A DNA stretch of 64,000 nucleotides from Panicum virgatum (Eukaryota > Streptophyta > Magnoliopsida > Poales > Poaceae), in assembly GCF_016808335.1 (NCBI RefSeq), contig NC_053150.1, positions 41,071,607 through 41,135,606 on the forward strand, in the 5' to 3' direction. Under the pieces are notes generated by a model. It saw nothing but the letters and a program-made list of their open reading frames with translations, was not told the origin of the DNA and made no database searches. The position numbers and the translations under genes were made by a program. Position 1 is the stretch's first letter. Each line of letters starts with the position of its first letter. Positions 59,001 through 64,000 of this stretch are shown in pieces.

Positions 59001-62000
59001 CCTCTAGCTTCTTGCCCTCAGCGTGGTGCACCGCATGAGTCAAAGACGCTGGATCCCTCAAGTTCAAAGTCATACTACCATGAATAGAGGAGTTGATGTG
59101 CACGGATTGTGAGGTCGTGTCCAGAGTAACTCCCTGACCCTCCATCCAGTTCATACCCAATATAATATCTATCCTTTGGGTTGGTAACATTATCAGGGCC
59201 ATAGGGAAAATTTTTCCTTGCAACTGTAGGGGTACTTGCTTAACAAACTGATTGGTGATTAACTTTCCCCCAGGCGAATGAATGTGGTATGGCTTGGGCA
59301 TGCTTTCAATTTTTAATCCCAGTCTAACAATACACCCCTTGCTAATAAAGGTATGAGACGTCCCTGAATCAAATAATACTGTAACGGGTTGTTCATTTAC
59401 TGAGAACGTACCCGCCATCACTGGAGCTCCCTCAGGAATACCCTTGAGGGTGGTGTAGTGCACCTGCCCCGGCTTGAAGTGGGCCACTTGCTGCTTCTGA
59501 CCCTGCTGGCTCGACTGCTGGCCTTGCTTGGGTGGCATTGGGCAATTCCGTGCAAAGTGACCCGGCTGCCCGCAGTTGTAGCACGGAAACAGATTGGGGC
59601 GCACCCCCGGCTGCTGCACCCAGACCTTCTGCTCATTCTGCTGAGGAGCAGGAGGCCTGACCGTCCCCTGTGGCTGAGTGTACTGAGGGGGCCTGTATCC
59701 CCACTGCTGCTGTGGCTGGTGCTGAAAAGGGGCTCGCTGTGGGCCCGACTGCACCAAGCGAAACCTCTGAGGGGCACTGCTAGAGGACCCCGCTGCCGGC
59801 GCCTTTCTCTTCTTTTCTGCCTTGTGAGCTAGGTGGGCGTCCTCCTGTATGATAGCCCCGTTGACTAGCTCACTGAAACTGTCGAACCTGACCATCGCCA
59901 AGCGATCCTGGAGCTTGGTACTGAGCCCCTGCCTGAAACAGGCCTGCTTCTTCTCGTCAGTGTACACATGGTACCCAGCATACTGTGAGAGAGTGTTGAA
60001 TGCTTGGGAGTACTGTAGTACACTGTTATTTCCCTGCTTCATGGCCAAGAACTCGGTGAGCTTCCTTCTAATCACCCCCGCTGGAATGTGGTGTGCCATG
60101 AAGGCTTCCCGGAACTGTGCCCAAGTGAAACGGGTGTCCGCGGGGAACATTGCCACATGATTGTCCCACCATGTGCGTGCTGGGCCCTAAGCTGCTGAGC
60201 GGCAAATCCTGCCTTGTCCCCATCATTGTACTGGTGTAGGGTGAATTTGGACTCGATAGTCCGAAGCCAGCTGTCTGCCTCCAGCGGTTCATCCGCTTTA
60301 TGGAAGAGCGGTGGTTGAGTAGCCAGAAACTCTGGATATCCAGGAGCAGGCGGCTGATGGTGATGTCCAGGCTGCGGCGCTCTGCCCTGCGCCACGAGCT
60401 CACGGAGGAGTGCCGTCTGCTCATCGCGCCCAGTGAGCATGGCCGCAATGGCCTGGGCCAACTCAGGAGGGTTCGGTGGTTCTCCCATTCTGCATTCAAC
60501 CATGATGAGGTTAGTTCCATCATCCAGATAAATCAAGACAAAACCGATAGCAATCAATCCTTGCAAGTCATGGCACAATGCAGAAGGTAGGGCTTCAAAA
60601 CAATTCTGAAGGATACTAGCAGGCGGGGCCAGGCGATCGATCGGCGCCACCAATTGGTCTGACCGAGCTGCCCGGGTCCAGCCGAAATTAGTACGGCGGA
60701 CCGTCCGCAGTACATGGGCGGACCGTCCGCTTCCCAAAATCCTAGTCGACCGGACTGTCCGCGGAGAGTCTGCGGACCGTCCGCCGTGCGCACTGTCAAC
60801 CAGATTCAGTTCCACCGGCTCTGGTAAATTTTTCTCAAGGTCCGGCGGACCGTCCGCGGGTCCTAACCGGACTGTCCGCTGAACATGCCTCGCGACAGTG
60901 CCTCGGGTCCGGCCGACGACACTCTCGCAACCATTCACGCCCCCTACCAACCCTCTCGATCCGTACGACATCTACCAAGGTCCTTAGGATCGTAGACGCC
61001 CCCCCCCATCAACTCCTACGGAAAAACCCATAAATACTACAAAAATGAGATGCATGCTCGCCCTACGCTAAAAATCCATTTTTATATTTTTAGAAAAACT
61101 TGAAATTAAGCATGCCTGTACCATCCTCGGTGCGTTTCGGCTCTGATACCAGCTGTGACGGAACCGCCAAATTAAAACTCTAATTAAGCGTAATGGCCGT
61201 CATTTGAACACATCAGGCTCATTGGCTTAATGGCTTAATTTGGCGATCCTTTCGCAACCCACGTCCCGATCGAAACATCACCGATAGTCCCACGCGAAGG
61301 TGGGCGCAGATGGTACAAGCACGACACATAATTGAAATATACAACAAATATACATAGAACTTGACCTTAAGTTTTACAAACCGAGTTTGAATAAATACAT
61401 AATTCACAAACTTTACAAAACTGAAATCCTAGTTCGCCTAGAGGAACGGGGCCTACAGCTACCAAAAGTGAGCCCTAGAGGGATCCCTAACTAAACGTCC
61501 GGCTCCACGACCACCCATCCCTCTGCATCCCGGCGGATGAACTTGGCGCAGCAGGGACAGAAGTCTATGTCTGCGTGCCCTGAAATAATGTTGGCAACAA
61601 ACCCTGAGTATTCTAATACTCAGCAAGGCTTACCCGACCAGTGGGTATAACTTAGCCCACATAGCTAGACATGCAAGGCTTTTGGCTGGTGGTTATTTTG
61701 CGGAAAAAGCAACTAAAGTAATTCCTTACTTTCATTATTTTAGCTTCAGATTCTATATAAATTAACTCTCATCTCATATTCGCAAAGACCTACTATAGCA
61801 AACATGGTGATGCAAGCAAAATAAATTTGGTGAGCTCAATATTTTATATAAACATACCTAACTCATATTCTACATTTTTGCTACGGTGTGACAAAGAGAC
61901 CAAGGCCCTCATAACCGCGAGACACGGCGAATCGATCCGATTTAACCTTGCAAGGTGGACCTAACCAACACGGCACGTATTTGCCCCGTCGGACTATACA

Positions 62001-64000
62001 TACCAACCATTCCCCTCCCCGCCTCGAACTACAGGAACCAGCCCAACGACATATGATCAGCCGAGCTCAACGTGAGACCACCAAAAGTAAACACATGCAT
62101 CCCAATTCTCCGCGACTACTCGACTCGCCCCAGGAGTTGGGTGCGGGTTCCTGTACTTTCGAAGCAAGGCAGTACTCGGCTTACCGGTTTCGACTACCTC
62201 CTACTCCCGGCATGCGGTTAGTACAGTTCAATCCCCGATCAGCACTGCCACATCCACCGGTCCTTAATCGACACAGACGGGGCTAAGACACCCAGGAACC
62301 CTGTCCTGCTGCCATACCTATCCATCATCCCCGCCCGGTCTCACATTTCCATGTTCATTTCGAAACCAATCTCACCTACTGAATTATATAAAGATAATAA
62401 CGTATCTCGCGAGTAACCGGAAATTACTCGACTCCTAACATCCTACATCTCGCGAGTGCAGGAGACCACTCGTCTTCTACCGGTAACATTAAGCTTAGCA
62501 CAACTATCGTCCTATACATGCTAGTATAACTCCGGGAATCCTATGAATCATGCAACTAGGGTTCCAAACAATTCCTGAACTTAATGCACAAGTAGTAGAA
62601 ACATACATAGGTGTCTTAATTTAAAATACTAGGATGTGCACCGGGGCTTGCCTTGCGCCTGCTGCTCAACACTGGGGTCAGACAGGCCTTGGGCCGGGTG
62701 CTCACACCTCTCCTCTTGGGCTTGCGTCGTTTGCTCTTGTGGTGCTGCGATCACCTCAAAGACGGCTCCCTCAGATGCGGATGCTACACGTATGCATATG
62801 AATTAAATGAGTGCAGCCCAAAAATGTAACTAGTTTATTTTAACTGAAATACCCTGCGGACTGTCCGCGCCCGAGTGGCGGACTGTCCGCCGCACTATCC
62901 TACCAACCCAGCAGAGGCAACAACGTCTCTGGAACTTTTTCCCATTTTACCTGCGGACTGTCCGGCCACCCCTGGCGGACCGTCCGCGGTTCAAGTACTC
63001 AACCCACCAGAGACGAAAACGTCTCTGGACAATTTCCTAGACTCTACTGCGGACTGTCCGCGCCCAAGTGGCGGACCGTCCGCAGTTCAACCCTGCGAAC
63101 CCCCAGAGACGACATCGTCTCTGGAACAAATTCAAGCCTCAACGGCGGACCGTCCGCTCCCCTATAGCGGACTGTCCGCAGTCAACCTTGCAAAAACAAC
63201 CAGAGGCAACATCGTCTCTGGACAAAAACTAACCTGACCGGCGGACCGTCCGCGCCTCCCAGGCGGACCGTCCGCGATAACTAATTTCTGACCTTCGCCC
63301 TAGGCGGCAGCAAGGGCGGCGGCGACGGCGGAGGCCGTGCTCCGGCGCCGGCGACACGTCATGGAAGGGGAAAAAGGCTGTGAAGCATAAGGGACTCACC
63401 ACGAATCCATTCCCGCGGTCGGTTCGAGTGGAGGACGACCGGAGAGGCGGATCGGCGGTGGAGCAAGCTTCAAGCACCCCCAATGGTGTCCGGCGGTGGT
63501 GGAAAGATTCCGGCCGGGGATAAGCCGGTTTAGGGGTTTAGGAAGGTGGAGGAGGTGCCGAGGAATGTTCCCATGCGAGGAATCAAGGTTTGGTGGACGG
63601 AGGAGGGAGATCGAAGCAAGGGGCGACGATGGCGCGGGAGCTCGAGCTCCGCTCGGCCCTGGAAGGAAAGAGGAGGAGGAGAGGATTGACGAGTGGGTCC
63701 CAAGCCCATCCAGATAAATATCTGGGCGACGCCTCGCGGACTGTCCGCCGTCACCTTGCGGACTGTCCGCGTGGTGGTTGTTACAATCATCTTCGGCCGT
63801 GATGAAACACCAACCAGGTGGGACTATCTGATCCAACCGACGCAGCCAGAGCCGCACGCGAGGAGCTGTGGACGCCAGAGAAGCCGACGCGTGCTGATGG
63901 CTTCTTCCAATTGTTTGTTACCAAGAACCCAGCTCTTACCCTTAACGGATTCAGAGGCGTGCATAGCGGATCGGCGGTCGGGGTCTCTTCCGCATCACCA
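49598..64000 (+). CDS. Secreted ricin-B-fold (R40-like) lectin, 3' end beyond window
   Basis: Three exons in frame: 49598-49828, 53126-53236 and 63818 to the window end (175 residues so far). Residues 1-26 form a signal peptide ([15 protein letters not shown]). Exon 1 then has [20 protein letters not shown], exon 2 [20 protein letters not shown], and exon 3 [18 protein letters not shown]...HSGSAVGV. Together these resemble the beta-trefoil repeats of rice R40-type proteins, a carbohydrate-binding fold used in stress responses. There is no catalytic toxin domain in view. Exon 1 ends CAG|gcaag, a GC-AG intron. Without insertions intron 1 would be about 0.23 kb and intron 2 about 95 bp; they now hold 3.06 kb and 10.5 kb of transposon. 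The open frame survives, so the gene may still work. Exon 3 and the family call rest on phase and similarity by eye. Confidence 0.68.
50436..50775 (+). pseudogene. Captured 4-coumarate:CoA-ligase-like (AMP-binding) gene fragment
   Basis: GC-rich open sequence inside the CACTA element. The stretch [20 protein letters not shown], then [37 protein letters not shown] and [18 protein letters not shown] matches the N-terminal part of plant acyl-activating (4CL-like) enzymes. No ATP-binding core or C-terminal domain follows. About 57 bp covering its start codon (50400-50456) are repeated at 50788-50845. It is a gene fragment copied into the transposon, not a working enzyme. Confidence 0.75.
51142..52726 (+). 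mobile_element. Copy B of the unclassified repeat family, nested in the CACTA
   Basis: Starts TGAGGGACCGAAG and shares gaccagaggggg-gtgaatggg and later blocks with copy A. CATTGTG flanks both ends (51135-51141 and 52727-52733), a candidate 7-bp target duplication. Near the left end gaccggtctgaccggt repeats at 51379-51445. Near 52026-52082 the complement accggtcagaccggt repeats. This inverted subterminal arrangement points to a DNA transposon. No coding sequence recognised. Confidence 0.65.
52965..53048. repeat. (TA)n microsatellite
   Basis: About 42 uninterrupted TA units in lectin intron 1, some 12 bp after the right end of the CACTA element. It creates meaningless Tyr-Ile open frames on both strands. 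Confidence 0.97.
53305..55936 (-). repeat. 3' LTR of the chromovirus element
   Basis: A 2,632-bp LTR. On + it begins TGTGACGGAACCGCC and ends GTGGTTGTTACA. It contains six pairs of the GCGGACYGTCCGC palindrome, five of them in the array at 55007-55426 and one at 55887-55921, only 15 bp from the LTR edge. Confidence 0.95.
55007..55426. repeat. 96-bp-period array of paired palindromes and hairpins (3' LTR)
   Basis: Five pairs of GCGGACYGTCCGC start at 55007, 55104, 55200, 55296 and 55392, a period of 96-97 bp. Within each pair the two 13-mers are exactly 9 nt apart. At a fixed offset of 54-55 bp in each unit lies a 22-bp foldback of the type CCAGAGACG-4 nt-CGTCTCTGG (for example 55158-55179). 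The outer copies have mutated left arms. Sequence between these motifs is poorly conserved. An identical array lies in the other LTR at 62856-63275. Confidence 0.93.
55938..55957 (-). other. Polypurine tract of the chromovirus element
   Basis: On the minus strand the run TTTCTTTTAGGGGGTAGGAT abuts the 3' LTR start (TGTAACAACC), the usual location and composition for plus-strand priming. A foldback aaatctcggggcgagattt lies just upstream on the minus strand (about 55956-55974). Confidence 0.8.
55971..57932 (-). pseudogene. RNase H, integrase and chromodomain part of pol
   Basis: An open frame of 653 codons on the minus strand. It starts within RNase H ([20 protein letters not shown], then YSDHKSLKY and ADALSR). 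The integrase zinc finger follows (H..H, CDTCRR), then the core with [18 protein letters not shown] and a [14 protein letters not shown] tail holding the catalytic Glu. The C terminus has a [19 protein letters not shown] segment and a chromodomain-like end ([20 protein letters not shown]). This frame is intact, but it is cut from the upstream pol frame by an insertion at about 57901-57990. Confidence 0.9.
57901..57990 (-). other. Disruptive short insertion at the RNase H active site
   Basis: The minus strand reads tgtgatgcatcaggta (about 58000-57985) and then, about 90 bp later, tgtgatgcattaggta (about 57910-57895). Both correspond to the start of the RNase H motif with its first catalytic Asp. 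The intervening segment adds a stop codon (TGA after GLDVCM). This looks like a duplication-flanked filler insertion. Confidence 0.7.
58108..60503 (-). pseudogene. gag, protease and reverse transcriptase, one frameshift
   Basis: Gag probably starts at 60503 ([20 protein letters not shown]). A single-base deletion near 60185 shifts the frame in the capsid. The 682-codon frame 60156-58108 then carries the rest of the capsid ([15 protein letters not shown]), a CCHC knuckle ([14 protein letters not shown]), the protease ([15 protein letters not shown]) and the RT with [18 protein letters not shown] and active site [11 protein letters not shown]. It ends in the RT thumb or connection, where the RNase H insertion follows. 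All catalytic Asp residues of RT and protease that I can see are present. Confidence 0.9.
60696..60879. repeat. Three palindrome pairs in the retrotransposon leader
   Basis: Pairs of GCGGACYGTCCGC-type 13-mers at 60696-60730, 60750-60784 and 60845-60879, each with the same 9-nt spacing as in the LTRs. In two pairs one member begins CCGGAC. They lie between the primer site and gag, about 260-450 nt downstream of the primer site. Confidence 0.9.
61140..61151 (-). other. tRNA-iMet primer binding site
   Basis: On the minus strand TGGTATCAGAGC, the standard plant initiator-Met primer site, lies 2 nt inside the 5' LTR. Confidence 0.92.
61154..63785 (-). repeat. 5' LTR of the chromovirus element
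   Basis: A 2,632-bp LTR nearly identical to 53305-55936. Differences I noticed include single substitutions near 61477, 61603, 61702, 62056, 62678, 62685, 62725, 62821, 63674 and 63756. It holds the same paired-palindrome array (62856-63275) and edge pair (63736-63770). Confidence 0.95.

Larger units (their letters stand above)
53305..63785 (-). mobile_element. Young Ty3/Gypsy chromovirus retrotransposon in lectin intron 2
   Basis: A complete 10,481-bp element transcribed on the minus strand, with two 2,632-bp LTRs and a perfect ATCAT target duplication (53300-53304 and 63786-63790). Order on the minus strand is 5' LTR, tRNA-Met primer site, leader, gag, protease, RT, RNase H, integrase, chromodomain, polypurine tract, 3' LTR. 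The chromodomain and long LTRs suggest the Tekay/Del group. The two LTRs differ at only about a dozen positions by my count, so the insertion is recent. At least two lesions break gag-pol. Confidence 0.95.

Overview
This is nuclear DNA of a flowering plant, and almost certainly a grass. The genes have long introns with plant-type GT-AG junctions. Coding exons and promoters are GC-rich beside AT-rich introns. The repeats are grass-type: Tourist-like MITEs, CACTA elements, Ty3/Gypsy elements of the Tat/Grande and chromovirus types, a tRNA-derived SINE and a plant L1 LINE. A panicoid grass seems most likely, but I cannot name the species from sequence alone.

Layout: 1-5523 holds a GTD-binding (zein-binding, DUF593) coiled-coil gene on + with a long GC-rich 5' flank. 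5524-17314 is an old, decayed Tat/Grande-type LTR retrotransposon with a dual RNase H and an antisense accessory ORF. 19997-22347 is a WRINKLED1-like double-AP2 transcription factor gene with the family's 9-nt microexon. 24320-32957 is an ASHR3-like SET-domain histone methyltransferase gene. 33640-39556 is a dead L1-type LINE with a SINE inserted in ORF1. 39940-45248 (-) is a complete NIK/SERK-type leucine-rich-repeat receptor kinase gene. 45249-49465 is intergenic with MITEs and a CACTA relic. From 49598 to the window end is a secreted ricin-B-fold (R40-like) lectin gene. Its intron 1 carries a 3.06-kb CACTA transposon, which holds a captured acyl-CoA-ligase gene fragment and another nested repeat. 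Its intron 2 carries a complete, young 10.5-kb chromovirus retrotransposon (53305-63785) with a perfect 5-bp target duplication.

The host genes look independent of one another: a myosin/zein-binding adaptor, a lipid/carbon regulator, a chromatin enzyme, an immune or developmental receptor kinase, and a lectin. Roughly half of the window is transposon sequence.

The most unusual structure is in the young retrotransposon. Its LTRs and leader carry nine pairs of a 13-bp palindrome (GCGGACYGTCCGC). Every pair has exactly 9 nt between its two copies although the spacer sequence varies. In each LTR five of these pairs sit in a 96-bp-period array, alternating with a 22-bp hairpin. This looks like a constrained cis-acting array, and I do not know of a described function for it.
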